Shown: positions 9,531 to 21,465, counted from the first letter of the stretch. The stretch: 64,000 nt of DNA from Dactylis glomerata (GCA_007115705.1 QXEO01001857.1:401283-465282), one strand, 5' to 3'. Program-made: numbers and translations. The notes: a model not told the origin generated them from the sequence alone.

Positions 9531-9800
9531 ATTTTGAGCTCCAAATGGCATTTGCACCGGTTGGCTTACGAACCCAGACTAAAGGGGTTCTTTAGCACTG
9601 GTTCGAGCTGCCAGAGAGCTAAATAGAGCCCGTGGAGCTCTAGCACCGGTTCGTTAGGAACCATTAGCACCGGTTCGTGGCACGAACCGGTGCTAAAGGT
9701 GTCGCGTCTGCCGCGTGGCAGGCGCCAGACCTTTAGCATCGGTTCGTGGCACGAACCATTGCTAAAGGCTACCCTTTTGCACCGGTTTCGGACACGGACC
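9531..9800. repeat. Left subterminal repeats of CACTA
   Basis: Repeated GCACCGGTT and AACCGGTGCTAAAG motifs in both orientations, often as short palindromes around GGTTCGTGGCACGAACC. Such arrays are the known binding sites of CACTA accessory proteins. Confidence 0.8.
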
Positions 9801-9818
9801 GGTGCTAGAGATCCTGCC

Positions 9819-9826
9819 TATAAATA
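9819..9826 (+). promoter_or_regulatory. TATA box for TNP2 unit
   Basis: TATAAATA lies directly after the left subterminal repeats and about 330 bp before the likely TNP2 start. Its position right after the repeat array matches the other two CACTA TATA boxes at 14153 and 16209. Confidence 0.6.
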
Positions 9827-10152
9827 CAGCTGCCCACCAGCCCTCTCCTCTATTTTTTTCCTTTGGAAGGTGTGAGAGGGGGTGTGCTAGTTTGATTTTT
9901 TTCTCTATGCACAAGAGGTGTTTGATGAAATGCCTAAGAGCATGAACCAACTTAAGCTCACACAAAATAAAAATGATATGAGGTGCCCGAGCGATACTTA
10001 GGTCTTGTCCTCGTTCTTTCCTCCTCGATCGAGGTTAGCAACTCTATCCTTTCATTTGTCATTGATACAAATGCATGTTTCGATATACAGTGGTCATTTC
10101 ACTATTTATGATGTTCGGAAATAGTATTGGTAAACCTAATTATATGACGCAG

Positions 10153-13100
10153 ATGAACCAACGACAATGGATGTACGGTGACCGACGCACTTCCGAGTTC
10201 ATTGAAGGTCTTCGTAATTTTGGCGATGTGGCTCGGGCAAATATTCAGAATGGTTTTATGTGTTGTCCATGTGTTGACTGTAGGAACAAGAAGGAATACT
10301 CTTCCTGGAAAATCCTTCACTCCCACCTGCTTTGGAAAGGTTTCATGCCTAGCTATAATTGTTGGACCAAGCACGGAGAAAGAGGGGTTATAATGGAAGA
10401 CAATGAAGAAGAAGAGGATGATGATATGTACCCTGAATACGGTGATACTGCAACGGGGGAAGCTGAAGCTAAAGGGACAGGAGAAGCTAAAGATGAAGAG
10501 GCATCAGATGAGCCTGATGATGATCTTCGTCGGGCCATCGTTGATGCACACAGAGAAGCAGAAAGTGTAAATGAGAAGCGGAAGTTAAAAGGTATGTTAG
10601 AGGATCACAAAAATAAGTTGTACCCAAATTGTGAAGATGGGAACACAAAGCTCGCTACTACACTGGAGTTGCTGCAATGGAAGGCAGAGACTGGTTTATC
10701 TGACAAGGGATTTGAGAAATTACTGAAAATAATGAAGAAGAAGCTTCCAAAGGATAATGAATTGCCTGACAGTACGTACGAAGCAAAGAAGGTTCTCTGC
10801 CCTCTAGGATTAGAGGTTCAGAAGATTCATGCATGCATTAATGACTACATCCTCTACCGCGGTGAGGAGTACGAGAATTTGGAAGCATGCCCGGTATGCA
10901 CTGCACTGCGGTATAAGATCAGACGAGATGACCCTGGTGATGTTGATGGCGAGCCTCCCAGGAAGAGGGTTCCTGCCAAGGTCATGTGGTATGCTCCTAT
11001 AATACCATGGTTGAAACGTTTGTTTAGAAACAAAGAGCATGCTAGGTTGTTACGATGGCACAAAGAAGACCGTAAGAAAGACGCGATGTTGAGACACCCC
11101 GCTGATGGGTCGCAGTGGAGAAAAATTGAGAGAGACTAACCGGACTTTGCAGGCGACGCAAGGAACTTAAGTTTTGGTCTAAGTACAGATGGCATGAATC
11201 CTTTTGGGGAGCAGAGCTGCAGTCATAGCACCTAGCATGTAACTCTATGTATCTATAACCTTCCTCCTTGGTTGTGCATGAAGCGGAAGTTCATTATGAT
11301 GTCAGTGCTCATCCAAGGTCTGAAGCAACTCGGCAACGACATTGATGTGTATCTAAGACTATTAGTTGATGAACTCTTACAGTTATGGGCCAAACCAGGT
11401 GTATGTGCATGGGATGAGCACAAACAGGAGCCATTTGACCTACGAGCGTTGCTTTTCGTAACCATCAATGATTGGCCTGCTCTTAGTAACCTTTCAGGAC
11501 AAACGAACAAGGGATACAATGCATGCACGCACTGTTTAGATAAGACTGACGCTATATATTTGGAAAAATGCAAGAAGATTGTGTACTTGGGGCATCGTCG
11601 ATTTCTTACGACCACGCATTCCGTAAGAAAGAAAGGCAAGCATTTTAGAGGTGTGGCAGATCACCGACAAAAGCCTGTACTCCGTACTGGTGATGATTTA
11701 TTTGATATGGATAGGGAGCTAGAAGTAATCTTCGGAAAGGGTCCTAGCAGTCAATCTGTTCCAAATGACATCGCTACCGGACACGCACCCATGTGGAAGA
11801 AGAAATCTATATTTTGGGAGCTTGAGTATTGGAAACACCTAGAGGTTCGCTCTTCAATCGACGTGATGCACGTTATGAAGAATGTTTGCGTGAACCTGCT
11901 AGGCTTTCTGGGCGTGTATGGAAAAACAAAAGATACAACGGAAGCACGGGAGGATCAGCAACGTATGAAAGACCCAAACAACATGCATCCACAGAGCAAG
12001 ACGGATAAAGGGCGTCACTTAAGTCCTGCCAGCTACGCTCTTACCAAAGCAGAGAAGGAAATCTTTTTTGAAGTCCTTTTAAGTATCAAAGTGTCGTCTG
12101 GCTTCTCGTCAAATATAAAGGGAATAATAAATATGACAGAGAAAAAATTCCAAAACCTGATGTCTCATGACTGTCACGTGATTATGACGCAGTTGCTTCC
12201 GGTTGCATTAAGGGGGCTTCTACCAGAAAATGTTCGCGTACCCATTGTTAAGCTATGTGCATTCCTCAATGCAATATCTCAGAAGGTAATCAATCCAGAT
12301 ATTCTACCAAGGTTACAGAAGGATGTGGCCCAATGTCTTGTTAGTTTTGAGTTGGTGTTCCCGCCATCCTTCTTTAATATTATGACGCATCTCCTGGTTC
12401 ACCTTGTCGAAGAGATTGCCATTCTCAATCCTGTATTTCTACACAACATGTTCCCCTTCGAGAGGTTCATGGGAGTTTTAAAGAAATATGTTCATAACCG
12501 TGCTAGGCCAGAAGGAAGCATCTCCAAGGGCTACGGAGCAGAGGAGGTCATTGAGTTCTGTGTTGACTTTATCCCTGACATTAATTCGATTGGTGTTCCA
12601 GAATCGCGGCATGAAGGAAGACTACGTGGAAAAGGCATGCTAGGAAAGAAATCAATGTATTGTATGGACGGGATTTCTTTCACTCAAGCACACTACACAG
12701 TTCTACAAAGTTCCACCTTGGTGGCCCCGTATATCACTGAACACAAGAATATTGTACGCTCCCAACACCCTTCTCAGTCTGACTCCTGGATTACACATAA
12801 ACATATGGCGACTTTCGGCGGTTGGTTGCGGACACATCTCATAAATGACAGCATTGTTGGAGATCAGCTATACTTGTTGGCCGGGTCACCATCTTCGACT
12901 ATATTGACTTTCCAAGGGTACGAGATAAATGGGAATACATTCTACATGATCGCCCAAGATAAAAAGAGCACCAACCAAAACAGTGGTGTCCGCATTGATG
13001 CAACAAACAACAACGGGCAAAAGGACACCTATTATGGTTACATAGAGGAGATATGGGAACTTGACTATGGACCTTCTTTTAAATTCCCTTTGTTTCGGTG

Positions 13101-13475
13101 CAAATGGGTCAACCTGGATGGAGTAGGGGTAAAGATAGACCAGCTGTATGGAATGACAACAGTGGATCTCAACAATCTTGGTTACAGAGGTGAACCATTC
13201 GACCTAGCCAATGATGTGGCTCAAGTTTTCTATGTGAAAGACATGTCCTCCAAACCGAAAAAAGAAAAGATAAGGCAACAAATACATCATATGATGAGCC
13301 AAAGCGTCACATAGTTCTTTCAGGGAAAAGAAACATCGTGGGAGTTGAGGATAAGACAGACATGTCAGAAGATTATAATAAGTTTGATGAAATTCCGCCC
13401 TTCAGAGTGAATATTGACCCAAGCATCGCGTTAAATGGTGAACATACTCCATGGTTACGACCAAAGCGATCCTAA
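10153..13475 (+). pseudogene. TNP2-type CACTA transposase, decayed
   Basis: The ATG at 10153 opens MNQRQWMYGDRRTSEFIEGL, the Transpos_assoc N-terminal domain with zinc-ligand-like cysteines (FMCCPCVDCRN), then an acidic EEEEDDD stretch. TNP2 core sequence follows (ACPVCTALRYKIRRDDPGD, RALLFVTINDWPALSNLSGQ, SSIDVMHVMKNVCVNLLG), then DUF4218 (HDCHVIMTQLLPVALRGLLP, HNMFPFERFMGVLKKYVHNR) and DUF4216 (YYGYIEEIWELDYG, FRCKWVNL). The protein would cut and join the transposon ends. Frame 1 is broken by TAA at 11137-11139 and TAG at 11233-11235. A one-base shift near 13262 moves the last about 70 codons to another frame, ending at TAA 13473-13475. I see no intron consensus that would explain these. 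It is a transposase pseudogene. Confidence 0.9.
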
Positions 13476-13550
13476 TCAAGGGAGATACGCAAAGGGGGGT
13501 TCATGGCCTCCATGGCATTTTAGGTCACCATATGTATTAAATGTGCCAAT

Positions 13551-13880
13551 TTATGGCAAACATCGAACATGATAGCTCATTTTGTGAAGGTTTTGTTGTG
13601 ATGTTTGCAATTTTCCAAGTTTAATATTTTTCCTTACAACTATAACACATAATATGACACCACGCGAAGGTTTCACATTTTTTGGATTATTTTTAAAATT
13701 CTCATACCTGTTTGAAATTATATTCAAAATGGTGGGCATGAAGATTCATAGCCCGGGGTTGAGTCTCGCTAGACTTGCGGTTCGTGGCTCAAACCGGTGC
13801 TAAAGGGGGTGGCGGTGCGGTGCCCAGCAAAATAACCTTTAGCACCAGTTCCTAGCATGAAGGTGGTTTTTGTGTCATCT
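13551..13880 (+). repeat. Internal duplicated block, copy 1
   Basis: About 190 bp of AT-rich sequence (starting CAAACATCGAACATGATAG) leads to AAGATTCATAGCCCGGGG and then subterminal-type repeats with GGGGGTGGCGGTGCGG. Closely similar sequence recurs at 15484-15725 and 16046-16140. This marks an internal duplication of subterminal DNA between the two genes. A further copy of the AAGATTCATAGCCCGG segment starts at about 15029. Confidence 0.8.
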
Positions 13881-14190
13881 GGTGGGTGGATGCAACCGAG
13901 ACTAAAGCTGTCGGTGGGATAAGGACGTGTGGGTAACCTTTAGTCCCGGCTGGTGGGTGCAACCGAGACTAAAGCTGTCGGCAGGATATGGACGTGTGGG
14001 TAACCTTTAGTCCCGGCTGGTGGGTGCAACCGAGACTAAAGATGTCGGCAGGATAAGGACGCATGGGTGGATGCACTGCTCGATGAGGTAAAGCATGTAG
14101 CGCACGACTCCCCTGTCGGAGGAACAAGACAAAGTAGAAGCGGCGCCGTGCCTATAAAAGGAGCATCGATACGCCATGGCAAGCAGCTCA
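13881..14190 (+). repeat. CCTTTAGTCCCGGCTGG subterminal-type tandem repeats
   Basis: Three imperfect copies of a roughly 62-bp unit containing AACCGAGACTAAAG and TTTAGTCCCGGCTGGTGGG. This motif set differs from the GCACCGGTT motif at the element ends and resembles the one in the CACTA MITE at 40543. Confidence 0.7.
14153..14160 (+). promoter_or_regulatory. TATA box upstream of the 142-bp array
   Basis: TATAAAAG lies about 40 bp before a tandem repeat array and directly after a block of subterminal repeats. It may drive a transcript through the array. Inference only. Confidence 0.4.
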
Positions 14191-14194
14191 ACAA

Positions 14195-15012
14195 GCCCGT
14201 GAAAGACTCCATCTCCTCTAACAGTGTTGGGGAAAGGGTTGGGAAATCTCCCGTGGCGGAGCTTCTCAAAGATGTCGTTGGTGCATACGCCCTACGGCAT
14301 CTTCGGAAGCTCCGCCTTGGAAAAATTTCCCTGCAAGCCCGTGAAAGACTCCATCTCCTCTAACAGTGTTGGGGAATGGGTTGGGAAATCTCCCATGGCG
14401 GAGCTTCTCGAAGATGTCGTTGGTGCTCATGCCCTACGGCATCTTCGGAAGCTCTGCCTCGGAAAAATTTCCCTGCAACCCCGTGAAAGACTCCATCTCC
14501 TCTAACAGTGTTGGGGAAAGGGTTGGGAAATATCCCGTGGCGGAGCTTCTCGAAGATGTCATTGGTGCTCACGCCCTACGGCATCTTCGGAAGCTCCGCC
14601 TTAGAAAAATTTCCCTGCAAGCCCATGAAAGACTCCATCTCCTCTAACAGTGTTGGGGAAAGGGTTGGAAAATCTCCCATGGCAGAGCTTCTCGAAGATG
14701 TTGTTGGTGCATACGCCCTACGACATCTTCGGAAGCTCCGCCTTGGAAAAATTTCCCTGCCAGCCCGTGAAAGACTCCATCTCCTCTAACAGTGTTGGGG
14801 AAACGGTTGGGAAATCTCCCGTGGCAGAGCTTCTCGAAGATGTCGTTGGTGCTCACGCCCTACGGCATCTTCAGAAGCTCTGCCTTGGAATTTTTTTCCT
14901 GCGAGCCCGTGAAAGACTCCATCTCCTCTAACAGTGTTGGGGAAAGGGTTGGGAAATCTCCCGTGGCGGAGCTTCTCGAAGATGTCGTTGGTACTCACGC
15001 CTTACGACATCT
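14195..15012 (+). repeat. 142-bp tandem repeat array, about 5.8 copies
   Basis: The anchor GTGAAAGACTCCATCTCC (one copy starts ATGAAAG) recurs at 14199, 14341, 14483, 14625, 14767 and 14909, an exact 142-bp period. Copies differ at scattered bases only. Overlapping frames of about 93 codons occur in every copy on both strands, but 142 is not a multiple of 3 and each frame ends at the same TAA. I read them as by-products rather than genes. Confidence 0.95.
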
Positions 15013-16208
15013 AGAAACGGCGGAATTGAAGATTCATAGCCCGGAGTTGAGTCTCGCTAGACTTGTGATGGATCTCTGATAAAACAACATATTGTGGACC
15101 TAAAAATGATTTTTACAAAAAATCATGAGCATTAGATCATATACATGTAGTTCAAACCTAGCGAGCCTCCTACCGAATCGATAGGAATTTGTCTTTTTCA
15201 TGAGGTGTGGACGGAAAGGTTTCAGATGCACTGGCTAGGGAATTTTCCATCTAAGGTGGTCTAGTATTTTAAAAAATGTTTTGATAGCAATGTGAAACTT
15301 TAATTTGGTGGTTGCTTCACAAAAAAACTTTTTTTGGCATCTGAAAAATAGAAAATGGTTTTTTCGTGCGATGAAAAGGGAAACTTCCTTCTGCAACATC
15401 GTAAGCAATCCCAAGATGCACATGTGTGCACAATATGGGCACATTATCACAAACTATGTCTTGATTCTAGCCATAACATTGCTCATTTGGCCTAAAAGCC
15501 ATGAAACATCGAACATGATAGCTCATTTTGTGAAGGTTTTTTTATGATGTTTGCAATTTTCCAAGAATAATATATTTCCTTGTAACTATGACATATAATA
15601 TGACACCACGCAAAGGTTTCACGTTGTTTGGATTATTTTTTAAATTCTTATACCTGTTTGAAATTATTTTCAAAACGGCGGGCATGAAGATTCATAGCCC
15701 GGGGTTGAGTCTCGCTAGCCTTGCGGTGGATCTCTGATAAAACAACATATTGTGAACCTAAAAATGATTTTTACAAAAAATCATGAGCATTATATCATAT
15801 ACATGTAGTTCAAACCTAGCGGGCCTCCACCAATTTTAAAATGTTTGCAAGCCTACTAATTTTAACAAAATAACTTTCAGCATTTCTATGTGTGAATATT
15901 TAATAGATATTTTTCTAATAAACATTTTGATATGCTATATGTATTATTCTGATTTTTATTTATTTTACAACATTTTATGGAATGTTGATCATAGCTTCAA
16001 TAAGAAATAAGGCGGGAACAACCAAAAAGTTTAAAAACATTTCAAATGCCCCTTTAGCACCAGTTCGTGGCTTTAACCGGTGCTAAAGGGGGTGGCGGTG
16101 CGGTGCCCAGCCAAAGCACCTTTAGCACCGGTTGCTGGCACGAACCAACTGGTGCTAAAGGGTCTTTAGCACCGGTTGAAGCCACCAACCGGTGCTAAAG
16201 GCCTTTCC
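15013..16208 (+). repeat. Internal duplicated blocks, copies 2 and 3, with subterminal repeats
   Basis: 15029-15160 and 15687-15830 share a segment running from CATAGCCCGG to TTCAAACCTAGCG. 15484-15725 matches 13551-13780. 16046-16200 holds GCACCGGTT-type subterminal repeats matching 13785-13870. Otherwise AT-rich and non-coding. Confidence 0.75.
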
Positions 16209-17163
16209 TTTATAACTGCTTCCCCTTCCTCTCCCCCGCATCGCCATTTTCGCTAAGTCCCCGCGCTAGGAGCAAAACAGACGTCGACAGGCTGCCGAAT
16301 TTCCACGCTGTCGCCGCCGCGCCCGCCCGCGCCGCGCCGCTCCGCCACATCGGCCGCCCGTGCCTGCCCACGCCGGCCGCCCGCGCCCGTGCCCGCCCGC
16401 GCCGCGCGCGCTCCACCGCCCGTGCCCGCCCGCGCCACTCCATCACACCGGCCGCCCGTGCCCGCCCACGCCCGTGCCCGCCCGCGCTGCTCCGGCCACA
16501 CCGCCGGCGGTTCCTATACTGCAAGGTATTGGAGTTTTTTTGTTATTTTCTAGGTATTTTAGATATTTTGGTTATTCCTGCAAGATTTGTTAGTTAATTC
16601 TAAGATTAGTTAATTAATAATTTAGTATTTTGGGTATTTAATTAATTATAGGATTAGTTAATTAATTAGTTAATTCTAGGATTAGTTAATTCTAGGATTA
16701 GTTAATTCTAAGATTTGTTATTCTAGGTATTTTAGTTATTTTAGGTATTTTATTACTTTAGTTATTTTAGGTATTTTATTTTTTAGGTCTTTTATAACTT
16801 TAGTTATTTTAGGTCTTTTATTACTTTAATTATTTTAGGATTAGTTAATTAGTTAATTAGTTATTTTAGGATTTGTGAGTTAATTAGTTAGGTTTGGAGA
16901 AGTTAGGGTTAGGATTAGTTAATTAATTTCTATCATGTTTTTTAGTTAGGGTTAGGGTCCCTTAATTAATTTAGAGTAATACAAATATGATTTTTTAGTT
17001 AGGGTTAGGGTTCCGTTATAAAATGGGGGCGTTGGCCGGGCGCCGGTGTGGTGGGGAGGGAAGACCTACTCTTCCCCCACCGCGCCGGCGCTCGGCCAAA
17101 GCCCCCTTTTTTTGGTCTCCATATCGGCATTATAATAATTTGTAATAATTCTTTGCAGAAACT
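16209..17163 (+). other. TATA box and leader of the second CACTA gene
   Basis: TTTATAAC at 16209-16216 follows the internal subterminal block. Next come a GC-rich leader of CGCC/CCGCGCC repeats (16310-16510) and an AT-rich low-complexity tract (about 16520-17020) of TTAGTTAATT and TTTAGGTATTTTA units with short GTTAGGGTTAGG runs. The GC-to-AT switch at about 16524 (CAAGGTATTG) suggests a leader exon followed by an intron. The next exon starts near the ATG at 17164. Confidence 0.5.
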
Positions 17164-20100
17164 ATGGATCTCGGAAGAGACGAATTCCTGGAAGATATTA
17201 TCGAGGACATCATCCGCGATAATGATGACGATGTCACCTCGTTGTTTCTAAACAACTCCGGTGAGGGAGACGAACAAAACCGTAGAGATGGCTTCGATGA
17301 GGGAGAAGGTGCCGGAGAGGATGGAGGCACCGGTGAGGGAGAAGGTGCCAGAGAGGATGGAGGCACCGGTGAGGGAGAAGGCGCCGGCTCTGACGAGGGA
17401 GAAGCCGACGGCTCCAATAGAACCTTCAATATTGCAAAGTCCGGGGAGGTAGATGTGTATTAAAAAATTAAGCCTCTGTTGTATAGATCGATTATTTGAT
17501 TTGTGTATATACATATATTAACGCTCTTTCTTCTTTTAGCCCTCTGGAAGCCACTCTTCTGTAAATAAAAGAGGTCCGGCTAGAAGGTTGGAAGAACATG
17601 AAAGGTACCGGATAGAAGAAATCGGTGAAGATGGCGAACCGATTGCTTCCGCGGCTCACGCAAGTAAATTTACAAGACAATGCGGAGTTCTTGTTAGGGA
17701 CAATATTCCGATCACCCTTCAAGAATGGAAGAAGACAAAGACGAAACCAGTTAAATATGTCCGCAATAGATTGAAGAATATTCTTTGGAAGAAGCTCATG
17801 GTTAATTTTACCCTACCAGAGGCGCCAGAGGTGGATCGAACTGAGGTGGATCCAAATGAGGAGGATCCAAATGAGGAGGATCCAAATGAGGAGGATTCAG
17901 ATGACGATGATCATCATCTGAATATCATAGAGCGGAAAGTTAAGAAGTGGACTCTTTCGAAGATGGCACTACAATTCAATAACTGGAAGAAAAGATTGTA
18001 CAAGGATTTTGTCGACAAAGAAAAGACTCCGGTGTTCACTAGACAATATGAGAAGATAAAAGACCACTGGGACGCATTCGTGGAGTACAAGACTTCAGAG
18101 GCAGCTAAGAGAAGGTCGGAAATAAATAAGAAAAATGCTGCTAAAAAGAAGTATCACCATACTATGGGGCAAGGAGGCTACAAGTCTGGCAAGCCTAAGT
18201 GGAAGAAAATGGAGGACGATCTAATTGCTAAAGGGATCATTCCGGAGACATTGAAATGGAATGATCGGTCAAGGGATTGGTTTTACGGGCATGGAGGGAA
18301 GTTGGACTCAGAAGGGAAGTGTGTATATACAAAAAAGCATGACAAAGACCCTCTTCCCATTGATGCCCTTAGAAGCGCATCAAAGGATGTTGAAGAGGGA
18401 AGGTTCCATCCCGAAAGAGAGAAGGATGAGCTCACACGCGCCCTTGGGAATGATGAACACCCAGGACGAACACGAACCACACCAGGCTCCAAATCGTGGA
18501 AACTCGGGTTTCCCGTGGAAAGGAAGAAATTTCCCGATAGAAGCCGTCAGAGAAGAAAGGAAAGGGAGGCAGACTGCATGTCTCTGATAGAACAAGAGCT
18601 GAAGCGGCAATCAGACTTGTTAAATCGGATAAGCCAGCAAGGAACCGCCGCATCTCAGCCACAGATAGAAGTCGGACATGATGCTACCGGCCCACCATCT
18701 CAGCGGAAAAGCAACGTGGCTTCCACGGACCTCCCAGAGGATGATGATAAACCGGCAATCCGCTACCCAGTGGGTGATATCACGGAGTCGGCATCTTGCG
18801 AGCTACATGTGAAGGTCGTGAACATAACCATGAAGGTGGCGATCGGCTATGCCTTACCCATTGGACCCGATTCAACTTATCATTGCCGTCCGATTCCACA
18901 TGGCTACGCTGTTGCCGGGGTGGATGAAGTTATGGGCGGATTTGAGCAGCTGAAGCTTGACCTCCCTGCGGGTGAAGGGGATTTGTATGAGCTGGGAGAA
19001 GCCAAGAAGACCACCGTTCTATGGCTAAAGGAATACATCGTGCTTCCAAATTGGACGCCAAGGTGTCCAGCACGCCACCCTTCTCCACCGCCACGTCAGC
19101 CTTCTTTGCCATCTCCGCGTCAGCCTTCTCCGGCATCTCCGCCGCATCAGCCTTCTCCAGCATACCAGCCTTCGCCAGCTAGTGAGCCATCTTCGCCACC
19201 TCCGCGCACTGAGGCTCAGAGCCAAAAGTGGAAGTGTACCATCGCCGCTCCATCGATGAGTCATAATCGATCACCGATCCGTCGACAGGAGCCCCTCCCA
19301 AGAGTATCTAAGTTTCCTCCCAAGAGACCTTACGACTACACTCTGGAGGAAAATGCGGCGAAAGTACAAGAGAAATCAAAGAACTTCTTTGAAAATTTGA
19401 AGAGAAAGAAGACCGAGTAGTCCGCCGAGCAGCCTCCTCTAGATCCAAAAGTGTTAAAAATGTTGAAGGACCTTCACCAACCCGAGCCAAGGCTTGCATC
19501 AGACTATGACCGTACTATTCTCAAGTCAGATGCAGCAAAGCGGTCGAAAGGTAAATTAGTTCCTCAGCTCGGAGAACAGATGAACTCGTGCCCCCCGCTC
19601 CAAGTGTTTCCCGATGTCCAGTATGATCCAGAGATCATAGCACTGTACAAAGAGGAGGCCGGAGCTACAGGTATGTCTGTTGCTCAATACTTAAGCAAGT
19701 GTGATTTCCCCACGGCTGAAGTAGTAGCATACCAATACCGGCACGGGAGCCCTCTCGTCAGACCCGAGGAGATTCCGAATCTATCAACAAGAATGTAAAA
19801 ATTGCATAAGTGGTACATGGAAGCCTCACAGCATGGGCAGAACTAGATCATACTCGGAATTAATGATGAGCATTACTTTCGTGGAAACGACGACATAAAC
19901 ATCAAATTTGCTGAATTATTTTAGTTATACAATCATGACGCCCTCGACAAATCGATGATCAGTGCCTATTGTTTGTAAGTATTATTTCTGTAATTAAGTC
20001 TTTAGCTCATCTCGTTCATTGCATGCATAATTTTACTCACTATATTATCCAGATTGAAGAAACTCGAATGCAAAAGAGGACAAATCTATGACATTGGATT

Positions 20101-21010
20101 CATTAACCCATATACCGTGAACGAGCTAACTCTCCATAACCATATTAAGGACACGGAGAATAACTTGGTACGGGCGTTAAGGAAACAAGAAACCATGACA
20201 AAAATACTATTTCCTTACAACTTCAAGTGAGTGTGTTACTGTCTTATACACATTACTATTTTGGTTACTCGATGTTAAGTGTGTGTTATGCGTGTGCGCA
20301 GGTATCATTTTATTCTGCTAGTTATTGAACTTGATAGAGGATGGGTACTAGTCATGGACTCAAAACAAAAACCCCTTGAGACATTCGGGGACATGATTGA
20401 TACACTCCAGCGGTAATTTCAATCATTATGCATGGCACTATATCAGCAACTTTCGTTCATTTCCCGATATCAAGTAATTACTAACTTCTTTATTCATTTT
20501 CTTTGCCGGGCAGTGCTTGGAAACGGTTCACGGATAAGGCACCGGGTCCCTGGAAAAAGGAGCTTGAATTTAAACAAGTACCGGTAAGTACTACTAGCTA
20601 GGTCCGCGCATCTCTTTGGTTCTAATTTCAATACCATTATCATCCTTGATTATTATTTTGATTGAACTCTATTCTCGTAAAGTGCTTGAAGCAAGAAGAC
20701 GGGAATAATTTATGTGGATTCTATGTCTGCGAGTTCATGCGAAAGACTTATTGTGAGAAGAGAAGACTAGAACAACTAGATGTACATAAACAATATTCAC
20801 AATTGTATTTTATTACCATCATTTATATTGAGTTTCTTCATTCATATATATTGATCCCCTTCTTTACATTAAATCGAACTGAAGAGGGATCGTCTTCTAG
20901 CAACCGAGCATATACGAGCAATTCAAGAGGAACTGGCGGGATTCTTACTTGATGAGGTCATGGCACCAACCGGTGAATACCATCGGCATTACGAGTTTGG
21001 AAAATCGTAG
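17164..21010 (+). pseudogene. CACTA second gene: Transposase_24 + DUF8039 + C48 Ulp1-like protease, decayed
   Basis: I infer exons at 17164-17448, 17540-19974, 20053-20226, 20302-20412, 20514-20583, one from 20683 and a last one ending at TAG 21008-21010, mostly with GT-AG borders that keep frame. The order is an acidic N-terminus (LEDIIEDIIRDNDDD), a Transposase_24 region (WKKRLYKDFVDKEKTPVFT, AAKKKYHHTMGQGGY, DWFYGHGG, ALGNDEHPGR), a DUF8039-like region (VKVAIGYALPIGP, YHCRPIPHGYAVAGVDEVM), a Pro/Ser-rich linker, then a C48 cysteine peptidase. The peptidase keeps likely catalytic His (RYHFILLVIEL), Asp (VLVMDSK) and Cys (NNLCGFYVCEF). In-frame stops at 19418, 19796, 19844 and 19922 lie between transposase and protease parts, so the copy is dead. 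The protease's role in transposition is not established. Confidence 0.85.
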
Positions 21011-21254
21011 CCGAAATTATATTGTATATATGCATGAACGTGTACAATGTACCATTATGTAATATGTTCGACCAAGCACGATAAAAGATGACACGTACTA
21101 GCTTCGATCTCTATATGTATGACGATATTGTGTAATATGATGGTTTCTTTTATATGTGCATCAACGTGTTTCAAATACCCGAAAAAACCGTATTTCAAAT
21201 GGCTAGGGTTTACGGTTTTAGCCAAACGCGGCAGGGGCTGCCACGTCGCCAACC

Positions 21255-21445
21255 TTTAGCACCGGTTCATATTACAAACCGGTGCTAAAGGTCCATCGGC
21301 AGGAGCTCGTCTACACGCCCACGTGGAGACCCTTTAGCACCGGTTCGTAATGCAACCGGTGCTAAAGGGTTAGGGCTTTAGTCCCAGATGCGTTGCACCG
21401 GTTGCAAAACCGGTGCAAAAGGCAGTTAGCAACCGGTGCTAATGT
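21255..21445. repeat. Right subterminal repeats of CACTA
   Basis: Repeated CTTTAGCACCGGTTC and ACCGGTGCTAAAG motifs, the mirror of the left end, up to the terminus at 21462. Confidence 0.8.
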
Positions 21446-21465
21446 CGTGTTTTCCACCAGTTTAT

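Larger units (their letters stand above)
9508..21462 (+). mobile_element. CACTA (En/Spm) DNA transposon, about 12 kb, complete but decayed
   Basis: The left terminus is CACTAGTAGAAAATAGGGC. The right terminus, read inward, is AACTGGTGGAAAACACGAC, matching at most positions. Both ends are flanked by TAT (9505-9507 and 21463-21465), the 3-bp duplication expected for CACTA. Subterminal arrays of TTTAGCACCGGTT and its complement occupy both ends and recur internally. It carries two plus-strand genes, TNP2 transposase and a Transposase_24-Ulp1 gene, the usual pair in grass CACTA elements. Both contain several stops, so it is non-autonomous now. Confidence 0.9.

Noticed and set aside
14224..14931. 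Overlapping 93-codon frames repeated through the 142-bp array
   Set aside because: They are copies of one tandem unit whose length is not a multiple of three. All end at the same TAA and carry no domain.
16210..16593. Arg/Gly/Ala-rich frames in the GC-rich leader before the second CACTA gene
   Set aside because: Low-complexity translation of CGCC repeats, open in several frames at once.
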